A stretch of 64,000 bases of DNA, taken from assembly GCF_009720385.1 (NCBI RefSeq), contig NZ_ML769310.1:103662-167661 (forward strand), given 5' to 3'. The notes under the pieces are model-generated. The model searched no databases. It was given only the letters and a program-made list of their open reading frames with translations, and was not told where the DNA came from. Positions within the stretch are counted from its first letter, which is position 1. Every line of letters begins with the position of its first letter. The position numbers and the translations under genes were made by a program. The DNA is from Catellatospora vulcania (GTDB lineage Bacteria; Actinomycetota; Actinomycetes; Mycobacteriales; Micromonosporaceae). Positions 24,961 through 33,136 of the stretch are shown here, in pieces.

Positions 24961-25992
24961 TCAGCCGTCGAGGCGGCGGATCATATTCATGATGGTTTCC
25001 AGTTGCAGGCCGCCTTTGATGGGGTAGTTGGTGTAGCCGAGGTAGCCCCACCAGTCCCAGCAGCCGTACGGGTTGACGCCGGAGGCGGTGGCCTGGGGGT
25101 ACAGGATGACGGTCTTGTTGGTGTCGGCGTACTGGTTCAGGTTGGCGCGGTCGACGAACGCCGTGCCGACCGCGTCGTAGCCCTGCGAGCAGCCGTGCAG
25201 GGCCACCAGCAGGCGGCAGCTCTGACCGGCCGCGCAACTGCTCGGCACGTACGCGAAGCCGCTGCCGCCCATGCTCAGCCCGGCCGCGAAGCCGTTGACC
25301 GCGAACGTGTTCTGGTCGAAGCGGATCAGCGAGCCGGTGAGCGGGCCGGTGTTGCGGGCGCTCACCGAGCCGTAGAGCTTGGCGAACATGGCGTTCTGCG
25401 GGTCGGTGCCGCAGTCGTTGAGAAACGGCGACGCGGTGGCGGTGCAGCCGCCCGTGCCGTACGGCGTGACCCAGGCGTGCCCGGCGGAGCCGGTCGAGTT
25501 GTACTGCACACTCGCGCCGAAGTGCTGGTAGTAGCCGACCAGGTCGTCGGTGACCGACTTCTTCACCGTGCTGTCGTTGTTGCCGTGGAAGACGTACACC
25601 GGGTCGCCGGACAGCTGCGACGGCGGGTCGATCCAGCCGTAGCCCGACCACAGCGAGGTGTACGACTCCAGGCTGCCCAGCTGCGTCGACCAGAGGTTGT
25701 CGCCGCACGCGTAGAGCGCCCGGCTCGCGTTGTACTGCGCGCAGTAGTAAGGCCCGGCGGCGAACACGGCCGCGCCCTTGATCCGGCCGGAGTAGGCCAC
25801 GTGCAGCTGGGTGGCCATGTATCCGCCGGAGGAGACGCCGGCGACGTACACGCCGGAGATGTTGTAGGTCTTCAGGGTGCCGGCGACGGGCGGCACCGTG
25901 TAGGGCGTCGCGGCGGCGGCAGGTGCGGCGGATCCGAGAACGACCAGCAGCGCGGCGATGGCCGCGAAGCAGGCTCGGGCACGTCGTGACAT
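24961..25992 (-). CDS. Secreted poly(3-hydroxybutyrate) depolymerase-family esterase
   Basis: 343-residue exported hydrolase with a signal peptide ending near residue 28 (SAAPAAAA-TP). The catalytic set is S54 (AGVSSGGYM), D140 (FHGNNDST) and H172 (GSAGHAWV), while the oxyanion-hole His266 (LVALHGCSQG) lies C-terminal to the triad. That order is that of type II catalytic domains, which are circularly permuted alpha/beta hydrolases. Several cysteine pairs and a tyrosine/tryptophan-rich surface suit polymer binding. No separate substrate-binding domain or linker is present, unlike classical extracellular PHB depolymerases. ATG 25992 has GGAAGGAGTCGGCC upstream. It diverges from the chitinase gene. 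Confidence 0.87.
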   Translation of the reverse strand: MSRRARACFAAIAALLVVLGSAAPAAAATPYTVPPVAGTLKTYNISGVYVAGVSSGGYMATQLHVAYSGRIKGAAVFAAGPYYCAQYNASRALYACGDNLWSTQLGSLESYTSLWSGYGWIDPPSQLSGDPVYVFHGNNDSTVKKSVTDDLVGYYQHFGASVQYNSTGSAGHAWVTPYGTGGCTATASPFLNDCGTDPQNAMFAKLYGSVSARNTGPLTGSLIRFDQNTFAVNGFAAGLSMGGSGFAYVPSSCAAGQSCRLLVALHGCSQGYDAVGTAFVDRANLNQYADTNKTVILYPQATASGVNPYGCWDWWGYLGYTNYPIKGGLQLETIMNMIRRLDG

Positions 25993-26365
25993 GGCCGACT
26001 CCTTCCGGTGACAGGGGTGGCGTCACCGTAGGCGCGGGTCAAGCCCGTCTCCAGCCGCGCCGCGCACACACTTCGATGGATCGACATGGCGTGCACCGCC
26101 ACGTCCGAGCGGTGGAGCCAATTCGGTGGCCCGCGCCCGATGCGGGCGGGCATCCTGTGGCCCATGGGAATGCTCGACAGTGTCGCCACCCGGGTCGCCG
26201 CGGGCGCGACCGTGCGGTTCCGGTGCACCGAGGTCGAGGGAACGGGGCGGCCGCGGCTGGACAGCAAACTCAGGTAGCCGTCGTGCTGTGAAAGCGAGGG
26301 CCGGCTACCCAAACCCATCGAGAAATGCAAATCTGGCATTGACCGCGCGGGACGCGCAGGCCCAG
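25993..26365. other. Divergent intergenic region, no gene supported
   Basis: About 370 bases between the divergent PHB-depolymerase and chitinase genes, presumably holding both promoters. A 63-codon frame (26086-26277) has neither a ribosome site nor a recognisable product. Towards the chitinase the sequence becomes more AT-rich, ending in the palindrome at 26366. Confidence 0.5.
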
Positions 26366-26386
26366 TATTAGGAAAGTTTCCTAATA
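26366..26386. promoter_or_regulatory. Palindromic operator around TTAGGAAAGTTTCCTAA
   Basis: A 21-base palindrome with 10-base perfect arms around one G; the core given occupies 26368-26384. It is AT-rich in a GC-rich genome and ends 12 bases before the chitinase start, overlapping the probable transcription start and preceding AGGAGGG. Likely site of a repressor or activator of chitinase expression; it does not match the DasR consensus. Confidence 0.6.
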
Positions 26387-26398
26387 ACAGGAGGGCAC

Positions 26399-28669
26399 AT
26401 GCGCAAGATCCGCTCTCTTGCCGCGATCCTCGCCGTGACCGTGACCACCGCCCTGGCGCTGCCCGGCGCCGCGGTGGCCGCGGCCGGGCTCACCGCCACG
26501 TTCTCCAGCACCAACAACGGTTCGTGGTTCATGGACAAGTTCGTCGTCGCGAACCCCACCGGCGCGGCGATCACCGGCTGGACCCTGGAGTTCGACCTGC
26601 CGGCCGGGGTCACCATGAGCAACTTCTACAACGGCACGGCCAGCCAGGCCGGTAGCCATGTCACCGTCGTCAACGCCCATTACAACGGCACGGTCGCAGC
26701 CGGGGCGAGCACCGAGCCCTACAGCCCCTGGTTCATCGCGTACGGCTCCGGCGCGGCCCCGCTGAACTGCCGGATCAACGGCAACAAGTGCGACGGCAGC
26801 GCCGACCGCGTCCCGGGCACGCCCACCGGCGTGACCGTCACCGGCCGCACCACCCGCACCGTCTCGCTGGCCTGGACCGCGGCCGCGGTGACGGACTTCC
26901 CGATCGTCGGCTACGACGTGCTGTCCGGCAGCACGGTCGTGGCCACGAGCACCACCGCCGGCGCGGTCGTCACGGGGCTGACCCCGAACACCGGGTACAC
27001 GTTCACCGTCCGGGCCCGCGACACCCGCGGCAACCTGTCGGCGGTCAGCGCGCCGGTCAGCGCCACGACGCTGAACCCGGCCAACGACACCACCCCGCCG
27101 ACCGCGCCCGGCAACCTGCGCTCGACCGCGAAGTCGGCCACCTCGGTCACCCTCGCCTGGAACGCGGCGACCGACGCCAACGGCATCGCCGGCTACGACG
27201 TGTACACCGGCACGACCCTGCGGGCCAGCGTCACCGGCCTGTCCGCGGTGGTCGGCGGGCTGTCGCCGATGACGGCCTACACCTTCACGGTCAAGGCCCG
27301 CGACACCTACGACAACGCCTCGGCCGCATCCGGCGCCGTCGCCGTGACCACGGACGACGTCGTCGGCGCGGGCAGCTACGCGAAGGTCGGCTACTTCGTG
27401 CAGTGGGGCATCTACGGCCGCCAGTACTTCGTCCGCAACCTGGACACCAGCGGCGCGGCGGCCAAGCTGACCCACCTCAACTACGCCTTCGCCAACATCG
27501 ACCCGGTCAACCTGACCTGCCTGCAGGGCGTCACCCGGGGCACCACCACCAACCCGCAGGACCCTGACCAGGGTACGGGCGCCGGTGACGCGGACGCCGA
27601 CTACGGCCGCCCGATGGCCGCGTCGCAGTCCGTCGACGGGGTCGCCGACACCGGCTGGGAGCCGCTGCGCGGCAACTTCAACCAGCTGCGCAAGCTCAAG
27701 GCCAAGCACACGAACCTGAAGGTGCTCATCTCCCTGGGCGGCTGGACCTACTCGAAGTACTTCTCCGACGTCGCGGCCACACCCGCGTCGCGGGAGAAGT
27801 TCGTACGGTCCTGCATCGACATCTACATCAAGGGCAACCTGCCCACCTACAACGGGGCGGGCGGGCCGGGCAGCGCCGCGAACATCTTCGACGGCATCGA
27901 CCTCGACTGGGAGTGGCCGGGTTCGGAAGGCCACCCGGGCAACCACGTCAGCCCTGCGGACAAGGCCAACAACACGGCGCTGACCGCCGAGTTCCGCCGC
28001 CAGCTCGACGCGCTCACGGCGACCACCGGCAAGCGCTACCTGATCACGGCGTTCACCCCGGCCGACCCGGCGAAGATCGCGGCCGGCTGGGACATCGGGC
28101 CGAACGGCGTGTTCAACTACATGGACTTCGCCAACGTGCAGGGCTACGACTTCCACGGCTCGGGCTCGGACAACTCGTGGGAGCCGAACCGCACCGGGCA
28201 CCAGGCCAACCTGTACAGCGATGCCCAGGACCCGTACCCGTTCGAGTTCAGCGTGAACAAGGCGATCCAGACCTATCTGGACGCCGGGGTCAGCCCGCGG
28301 CGGCTCACCATCGGGGTCGCGTTCTACGGGCGCGGCTGGCAGGGCGTGGCCGCGGGCGGCGTCAACGGCGAGTGGCAGACCTCGACCGGCGCGGCCCCGG
28401 GCCAGTTCGCCGAGGAGGCCGGGACCAGGGGGTACGCCAACCTGCTGGCGGGTGTGCCGGGCTGCACGGTGTACCACGACGTGCAGTCGGTCTCCAGTTA
28501 CTGCTACACCGGCGCGGGCGGGCAGTGGTGGAGCTTCGACGACGCCTGGTCGATCGGCCAGAAGACCGCCTGGATCAAGCAGAAGAACCTGCTCGGCGGC
28601 ATGATCTGGGAGATGTCCGGAGACACCGCCACCGGCACCCTGATGACCGCCCTCCACGCGGGGCTCTGA
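26399..28669 (+). CDS. Secreted multidomain GH18 chitinase
   Basis: 756-residue exported enzyme hydrolysing beta-1,4-GlcNAc chains. Order: signal peptide (to about 28, GAAVAAAG); CBM2-like cellulose/chitin-binding module (about 28-132, with SNFYNGTA, YSPWFIAYG and the pair LNCRING/KCDGS); two fibronectin type III domains (about 138-226 and 234-318), each with a YDV...T..SVTGL pattern; GH18 barrel (about 325-756). The catalytic DxxDxDxE motif is FDGIDLDWEWPG near residue 500, with VLISLGGWTYSKYF and GGMIWEMSGD as the other barrel blocks. AGGAGGG precedes the ATG. Followed by a strong hairpin. The palindrome at 26366 probably governs it. Confidence 0.94.
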   Translation: MRKIRSLAAILAVTVTTALALPGAAVAAAGLTATFSSTNNGSWFMDKFVVANPTGAAITGWTLEFDLPAGVTMSNFYNGTASQAGSHVTVVNAHYNGTVAAGASTEPYSPWFIAYGSGAAPLNCRINGNKCDGSADRVPGTPTGVTVTGRTTRTVSLAWTAAAVTDFPIVGYDVLSGSTVVATSTTAGAVVTGLTPNTGYTFTVRARDTRGNLSAVSAPVSATTLNPANDTTPPTAPGNLRSTAKSATSVTLAWNAATDANGIAGYDVYTGTTLRASVTGLSAVVGGLSPMTAYTFTVKARDTYDNASAASGAVAVTTDDVVGAGSYAKVGYFVQWGIYGRQYFVRNLDTSGAAAKLTHLNYAFANIDPVNLTCLQGVTRGTTTNPQDPDQGTGAGDADADYGRPMAASQSVDGVADTGWEPLRGNFNQLRKLKAKHTNLKVLISLGGWTYSKYFSDVAATPASREKFVRSCIDIYIKGNLPTYNGAGGPGSAANIFDGIDLDWEWPGSEGHPGNHVSPADKANNTALTAEFRRQLDALTATTGKRYLITAFTPADPAKIAAGWDIGPNGVFNYMDFANVQGYDFHGSGSDNSWEPNRTGHQANLYSDAQDPYPFEFSVNKAIQTYLDAGVSPRRLTIGVAFYGRGWQGVAAGGVNGEWQTSTGAAPGQFAEEAGTRGYANLLAGVPGCTVYHDVQSVSSYCYTGAGGQWWSFDDAWSIGQKTAWIKQKNLLGGMIWEMSGDTATGTLMTALHAGL

Positions 28670-28689
28670 CCCGCCTCCGGCGGCCGTCT

Positions 28690-28728
28690 CCCGTGGGCCG
28701 CAACTCTTACGGAGTTGCGGCCCACGGG
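28690..28728. terminator. Strong hairpin after the chitinase gene
   Basis: 17-base perfect arms (inner part GGGCCGCAACTC pairing with GAGTTGCGGCCC) with loop TTACG, starting 20 bases after the chitinase stop. Without a U-tract. Confidence 0.7.
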
Positions 28729-28761
28729 CTTGCCGGAAGGCGCGACTTTCTAAGAGTTGCG
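28699..28761. repeat. 63-base inverted-repeat element CGCAACTCTTA...TAAGAGTTGCG
   Basis: 11-base perfect arms at 28699-28709 and 28751-28761. The left arm is also part of the terminator hairpin at 28690, so the two foldings exclude each other. The arm sequence matches the short palindrome at 24914. Confidence 0.5.
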
Positions 28762-28784
28762 GTGAGGGAGACGGCCGGGGCGGG

Positions 28785-29600
28785 TCAGCGGCCGGCGCGG
28801 CGGCGCATGCCGGCGGCGAGGGGGGCCTGGTCGAGGTCGCCGGCGGCGAGGCGGGCGGTGATGGTGCGGCGCACGATCGCGGCCGCGAGCGAGGGCAGGT
28901 GGCGGGCCAGGAACAGCTCGACGCGGCCGCGGCCGGTGGTCGCGACGTCGCGCGGGGCCTTGCGGGCGGTGGCCGCGCCGAGGATCGCGGCGACGACGCC
29001 CTCGGCGGGCTCGTACCGGGAGACGCCCTGCAGGGACAGGCCGGCCTCGGCGGAGGCGTCGTGGATCGGGGACGCGACCATGCTCGGGTACACGACGCTG
29101 ACGCCGATGTGCGAGCCCACTTCCAGGCGCAGCGCGTCGGCGTATGCGACCAGGGCGCGCTTGCTGACGCCGTACGCGGCGGCCAGCGGCAGCGGCAGCA
29201 GGGCCATCCGGCTGGACACGAACACGATGCGCCCCCGGCTGCGCTCCAGCGCGGGCACGGCCGCGGCGGTGGTGTGCCAGGCGGCGATCAGGTTGACCTC
29301 GAGCTGGCGGCGGGCCGCGTCGCCGGGCGGCAGCTCGGCGGGGGCTGGGCCGCCGACCCCGGCGTTGTTGATCAGCAGGTCGAGCCCGCCGAGGGTGTCC
29401 ACGGCCTGCGCGACCGCGCCGGGCACCGCGCCGCCGTCGGTCAGGTCGCAGGCGATGACGGGGGTCGCGCCGACGGTGTCCGCGCGCAGGTCGAGGCCGA
29501 CGACGCGGGCTCCGGCCAGTTCCAGCCGCGCGCACAGCAGGCGGCCGAAGGTGCCGTTCGCGCCGGTGACGATGACACGCTTGCCGTCGAGGGTCCTCAT
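28785..29600 (-). CDS. SDR-family oxidoreductase (monooxygenase operon)
   Basis: 271-residue short-chain dehydrogenase/reductase. Cofactor motif TGANGTFG, acidic residue after strand 2 (VVGLDLRAD, favouring NAD), NNAGVGG, VFVSSRM and catalytic YGVSK. Downstream of and co-directional with the flavin monooxygenase gene (34-base gap, AGGGAGAA before the ATG), so the two proteins probably act on one substrate, for example alcohol-ketone-ester steps. The C-terminus ends in a basic tail (AAGMRRRAGR). Controlled with the monooxygenase through the operator at 30991. Confidence 0.87.
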   Translation of the reverse strand: MRTLDGKRVIVTGANGTFGRLLCARLELAGARVVGLDLRADTVGATPVIACDLTDGGAVPGAVAQAVDTLGGLDLLINNAGVGGPAPAELPPGDAARRQLEVNLIAAWHTTAAAVPALERSRGRIVFVSSRMALLPLPLAAAYGVSKRALVAYADALRLEVGSHIGVSVVYPSMVASPIHDASAEAGLSLQGVSRYEPAEGVVAAILGAATARKAPRDVATTGRGRVELFLARHLPSLAAAIVRRTITARLAAGDLDQAPLAAGMRRRAGR

Positions 29601-29634
29601 CGGTCGTTCTCCCTGCTGTCGCCGCCGACGGGGC

Positions 29635-30975
29635 TCATCGGGCGGTGGCCTTGCCGGTCCAGGTGACGCCCTGGCCGCGGCGGGCGCGGGCCGCGCCGTC
29701 GGTCAGCTCCTTCGCGGCGAGCGCGAGGTAGGCGTCGAAGTCGATGCGCATGGCGGGGCGGCGCTCGGCCCATCGGTCGCGGGCGGCGCGGTGTTCGGCG
29801 GCGATGTCGGCGGCCTGCCCGGCGGCGTCGGGCAGCGCGTACTGCCCGGCCAGGTGGGCTGCGACCAGCCGGGCCTGGGCCTCGACGACGGGCAGCGCGG
29901 AGCCGGTGGACTGCATCAGGCCGACGAACATCAGCCCGGGGGCCTGCTGGTGGAACACGTGCCGGAACAGCGGCAGCCGGTCCGCGCCGTCGCCGAGCAG
30001 CGCCGGGTCGAGGAACGGCAGGTCGATGTCGTAGCCGGTGCACCAGACGACCAGGTCGATCTCGTCGGCCGTGCCGTCGGCGAAGTGGACCCGGTCGCCG
30101 TCGAAGCGGGCGATCGCGGGCCGGACGGCGATCTCGCCGTGGGTGATGCGCGACAGCAGCGAGTCCGACAGGGTCGGGTGGTCCTGCAGGAAGCCGTGCT
30201 CCGGGGCGGGCAGGCCGTAGGCGGCGGGCTTGCCGACGGCGAAGCGCAGCATGGTCTGGCTGATGCGCTGGCGCAGCCGCCACGGCAGGCGCTTGGCCAG
30301 GGCCCCGTTGAGGGTGTCGGACGGCCTGCCGAGCAGGTGCTTGGGCACGATCCAGACGCCGCGGCGCAGCGACAGCACGGTGCGCGGGGCGACGTACGAG
30401 GCGTCGACGGCGATGTCCATGGCCGAGTTGCCGCCGCCGACGACCAGCACCCGCCGCCCGGCGAGCTGCTCCGGGCCGCGGTAGTCGTGGCTGTGCAGCT
30501 GCTCCACGCCCAACTCGCCGGGGTAGGCGGGGGAGGGCAGTCTGGGGCGGCTGTTGTGCCCGTTGGCGACCACGACGGCCTCGACGTGCACGGTGGTCGT
30601 GCCGTCGGGGCCGAGCGCGGTGACCCGCCAGCCGTCGCCGTCTCGGACCACCTCGGTGACCGTGTGCCGCAGTCGCACGGACTCCAGCAGGCCGAAGCGC
30701 TGGGCGTAGTCGTGCAGGTAGCCGGCGATGCGGCCGTGGTCGGGGTAGTCGGGCCAGTCGGCGGGCATGGGCAGGTCGGCGAACTCGGTGCGGGTCCGCG
30801 AGGTGTTCAGGTGCAGCGTGCGGTACGCCGAGGAGTGCGGGGCTCCGTACACCCACAGGCCGCCGACCTGCGCCGCGGCGTCGAAGGCCACGGCGGGCAC
30901 GCCGCGGTCGGCCAGTGCCTTGAGCGTGGCCAGCCCGGCGGGGCCGGCGCCGATCACGGCGACACGTGGCGTCAT
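29635..30975 (-). CDS. Flavin-containing (group B) monooxygenase
   Basis: 446-residue FAD/NADPH monooxygenase. FAD site VIGAGPAGLATLKAL at the N-terminus, NADPH site VLVVGGGNSAMDIAV near residue 185, and between them the FMO-type stretch VEQLHSHDYRGPE; ATG-like motif VVWCTGYDIDLPF follows. It may oxygenate N, S or carbonyl (Baeyer-Villiger) groups; the exact BVMO fingerprint FxGxxxHxxxWP is not fully met. GGGAGGG stands 5 bases before ATG 30975. First gene of a two-gene operon with the SDR; its promoter holds a copy of the TetR operator. Confidence 0.88.
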   Translation of the reverse strand: MTPRVAVIGAGPAGLATLKALADRGVPAVAFDAAAQVGGLWVYGAPHSSAYRTLHLNTSRTRTEFADLPMPADWPDYPDHGRIAGYLHDYAQRFGLLESVRLRHTVTEVVRDGDGWRVTALGPDGTTTVHVEAVVVANGHNSRPRLPSPAYPGELGVEQLHSHDYRGPEQLAGRRVLVVGGGNSAMDIAVDASYVAPRTVLSLRRGVWIVPKHLLGRPSDTLNGALAKRLPWRLRQRISQTMLRFAVGKPAAYGLPAPEHGFLQDHPTLSDSLLSRITHGEIAVRPAIARFDGDRVHFADGTADEIDLVVWCTGYDIDLPFLDPALLGDGADRLPLFRHVFHQQAPGLMFVGLMQSTGSALPVVEAQARLVAAHLAGQYALPDAAGQAADIAAEHRAARDRWAERRPAMRIDFDAYLALAAKELTDGAARARRGQGVTWTGKATAR

Positions 30976-30990
30976 GCGTACCCTCCCCAA

Positions 30991-31010
30991 AATCCAACGT
31001 CTGATGGATA
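30991..31010. promoter_or_regulatory. TetR operator copy A (AATCCAACGTCTGATGGATA)
   Basis: Contains ATCCA-N8-TGGAT. Its reverse-orientation counterpart at 31698 is identical at 18 of 20 bases. It lies 16 bases upstream of the monooxygenase ATG, suitable for repression by the TetR protein encoded at 31034. Confidence 0.75.
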
Positions 31011-31033
31011 TTGCGTCGGGAGGGGTCCCCGCG

Positions 31034-31687
31034 TCAAGCGGGCGGCGGGTACATCCGGTCCAGCCAGCGGTGCGCGAAGGCGCGGAACTCGCGGCGCTGG
31101 CGGGCTCCGTTCGCGCCGGACAGCAGGCCGACCACGTGCGCGTGCACGGACCAGACCAGGCTGCGTACGGCCAGGTGCGGTTGCGGCTCGCTGAGCACGC
31201 CGGCCGCGTCGGCCTCGGCCAGCACCTGCTCGACGGCGCGGTACAGCGGCTCGCTGTAGCGCTGATCCAGCTCGGCGTGCCGGTCCGGCTCCAGCCAGCG
31301 GCGCAGCCACAGTCCGGTGACCTCGGGACGGTCCTCGAGGAAGTCGATGAACACGTCGACCAGCTCGTGCAGCGCGGCCATCGCCGGGCCGGGTCCTGCC
31401 GCGAGTCCTTCCCGGGCGGTGGCGACGGCCCTGGTCAGCGCCTCGCTCTCGGCTGCGAACACCCGCGCGAAGCAGCACTCGTACAGCGCGGCCTTGGTGC
31501 CCATGTGGTGGTGCACGGTGGCGACGTCCACCCCGCAGGCCGCCGCGACCTCGCGCATGCCGACCGCGTCGAAGCCGCGCCGCGCGAACAGCCCCGCCGC
31601 CGCCTCGATGATCACGTCGGGGGTGGCGCGCTGGTCCGCGCGCCGGGGGCGGCCCGGTCCCCGTCGGGGTGTAGTCATGCGCTCCAT
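31034..31687 (-). CDS. TetR-family repressor of the monooxygenase regulon
   Basis: 217 residues. N-terminal helix-turn-helix: RATPDVIIEAAAGLFARRGF, then REVAAACGVDVATVHHHMGTKAALY; the C-terminal ligand domain is helical with WLRRWLEPDRH and AHVVGLLSG. ATG 31687 used; ATG 31678 (MTTPRRG) is equally possible. The gene diverges from the MFS transporter across an operator, and ends about 60 bases from the monooxygenase start, which has a near-identical operator. Together these make a self-contained regulon: repressor, transporter, oxygenase, dehydrogenase. The inducer is unknown. Confidence 0.87.
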   Translation of the reverse strand: MERMTTPRRGPGRPRRADQRATPDVIIEAAAGLFARRGFDAVGMREVAAACGVDVATVHHHMGTKAALYECCFARVFAAESEALTRAVATAREGLAAGPGPAMAALHELVDVFIDFLEDRPEVTGLWLRRWLEPDRHAELDQRYSEPLYRAVEQVLAEADAAGVLSEPQPHLAVRSLVWSVHAHVVGLLSGANGARQRREFRAFAHRWLDRMYPPPA

Positions 31688-31697
31688 CGTGCCCTAC

Positions 31698-31717
31698 TAT
31701 CCAGCAAACGTTGGATT
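31698..31717. promoter_or_regulatory. TetR operator copy B (ATCCA-N8-TGGAT)
   Basis: Lies between the divergent TetR and MFS genes, 11 bases before the repressor ATG and about 30 before the transporter ATG, so it can control both. Reverse complement AATCCAACGTTTGCTGGATA matches copy A at 18 of 20 positions. Confidence 0.75.
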
Positions 31718-31744
31718 ACACCCGCGAACGGGCGAGGAGAAGGT

Positions 31745-33076
31745 ATGGACGAGGCAGCGCGGCTGCCCCGCGGCGGCATGCTGGCCTTCGCGAGCGGGTC
31801 TCTGGGCATGGGCACCTGGGTCACCGTACCCGGCCTGCTGCTGCTCTACTTCCTCACCGACGTGCTCGCCGTCGCGCCGCTGGCCGCCGGATTCGTGCTG
31901 CTACTGCCCAAGATCGCCGACGTGCTGCTGCACCCGTGGGTCGGCCACCTCTCCGACGCCGACCTGGCCCGCCGCGGCCACCGCCGCATCCTGATGATGC
32001 TCGGCTGCGGCCTGCCGCTGGCCTTCGCCGCCCTGTTCCTGGTGCCCGGCAGCCTGATCGGCAACTCCGCCGCCGCCTGGGTCGCCGTCGCCTTCATCGC
32101 GGGGAACCTGCTGTTCGCCGCGTACCAGGTGCCCTACCTGTCCACGCCCGCCGACCTGTCCATCGGCTACCACGAGCGCACCCGCCTGATGGGCTTCCGG
32201 ATGGTGGTGCTCACCGTCGGCATCCTGCTCAGCGGCGTGCTCGCGCCGATGATCGCGGGCAAGGAGGACCCGACCCGGTCCGGATACGCCCTGATGGGCC
32301 TGGTGCTTGGCGCGTCGATGCTGGTCACCATGCTGATCGGCATCGGCGGCGTGCGGCGGCTGACCGCGGCGGCCCCGAGCCCGGTGAACCTCGGCGGCCA
32401 CGGCAAGGCAGGTCTGCGCACGCTGCTGGCCGCCCTGCGCGACCCGCAGTTCCGCTGGCTCGTCGGCTCCTACCTGGCCATGTCCACCACCAGCCACCTG
32501 GTGCTGGCCGCCGTGCCCTACTACGCCGAGTACGAACTCGGCCGCCCCGGCCTGACCACCGTGCTCGTCGCGGCGTTCGTCGCCCCGGCGCTGATCGCCA
32601 CCCCGGTCTGGGTCGTCGTCGCCCGCCGTATCGGCAAGCAGCCCGGCCTGCTCATCGCCCAGGGCGCGTTCGTGGCCGGCTCGGTCGTGCTCGCCTTCGG
32701 CAGCGCCGCGGGCCTGCCCGTGCTCATCGGCGCGGTCGCGGTGCTCGGCGTCGCGTTCGCCGCGATGCAGCTGCTGCCGTTCTCGATGATGCCCGACGTG
32801 ATCCGCGCCGGCGGCGCCGACGGCACCACCCGCGCCGGGACCTACACCGGCGTGTGGACCGCGGCCGAGGCCACCGGCGGCGCGCTGGGCCCCTACGTGT
32901 ACGCGGCCTGCCTGGCCATCGGCGGGTTCGCCGCCAGCAGCGCGGGCACCGAGGTCGTGCAGTCCGAGACCGCGCACACGATGATCCGCCTCGGCTTCGG
33001 CGTCGTCCCGGCGGTGCTGATGGTCGTCGCGATGCTGCTGCAGCGCCGCTACACCCTGGACCGCACCCTGCGCTGA
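31745..33076 (+). CDS. MFS_2 (GPH-type) transporter
   Basis: 443-residue membrane protein with about twelve helices, of the glycoside-pentoside-hexuronide symporter-like (MFS_2) group: the N-terminal LPRGGMLAFASGSLGMGTWV, PKIADVLLHPWVGHLSD in loop 2-3, RTRLMGFRMVVLTVG and PFSMMPDVIRAGGADGTTRAGTYTG match the family's blocks. It probably carries the substrate or product of the neighbouring oxygenase route across the membrane. GAGGAGAAGGT lies directly upstream of ATG 31745. Expression is presumably governed by operator B. Confidence 0.87.
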   Translation: MDEAARLPRGGMLAFASGSLGMGTWVTVPGLLLLYFLTDVLAVAPLAAGFVLLLPKIADVLLHPWVGHLSDADLARRGHRRILMMLGCGLPLAFAALFLVPGSLIGNSAAAWVAVAFIAGNLLFAAYQVPYLSTPADLSIGYHERTRLMGFRMVVLTVGILLSGVLAPMIAGKEDPTRSGYALMGLVLGASMLVTMLIGIGGVRRLTAAAPSPVNLGGHGKAGLRTLLAALRDPQFRWLVGSYLAMSTTSHLVLAAVPYYAEYELGRPGLTTVLVAAFVAPALIATPVWVVVARRIGKQPGLLIAQGAFVAGSVVLAFGSAAGLPVLIGAVAVLGVAFAAMQLLPFSMMPDVIRAGGADGTTRAGTYTGVWTAAEATGGALGPYVYAACLAIGGFAASSAGTEVVQSETAHTMIRLGFGVVPAVLMVVAMLLQRRYTLDRTLR

Positions 33077-33123
33077 CACCCGCCTCGGGCGGCTGCGCCC
33101 GCGGAGCCGCACACGGGCCGGGC

Positions 33124-33129
33124 TAGCAT
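33124..33129 (+). promoter_or_regulatory. Leaderless -10 element TAGCAT
   Basis: Ends 7 bases before the ATG at 33137; no ribosome site in between. Confidence 0.5.
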
Positions 33130-33136
33130 CCCGATC

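Noticed and set aside
26086..26277. 63-codon ORF in the gap between the PHB depolymerase and the chitinase
   Set aside because: No ribosome site, -10 element or recognisable product; kept only as part of the intergenic description.
27913..31194. A 1093-codon open frame on the plus strand from inside the chitinase to the TetR gene
   Set aside because: It overlaps the chitinase, SDR and monooxygenase genes, all with clear family motifs; its own sequence has none.
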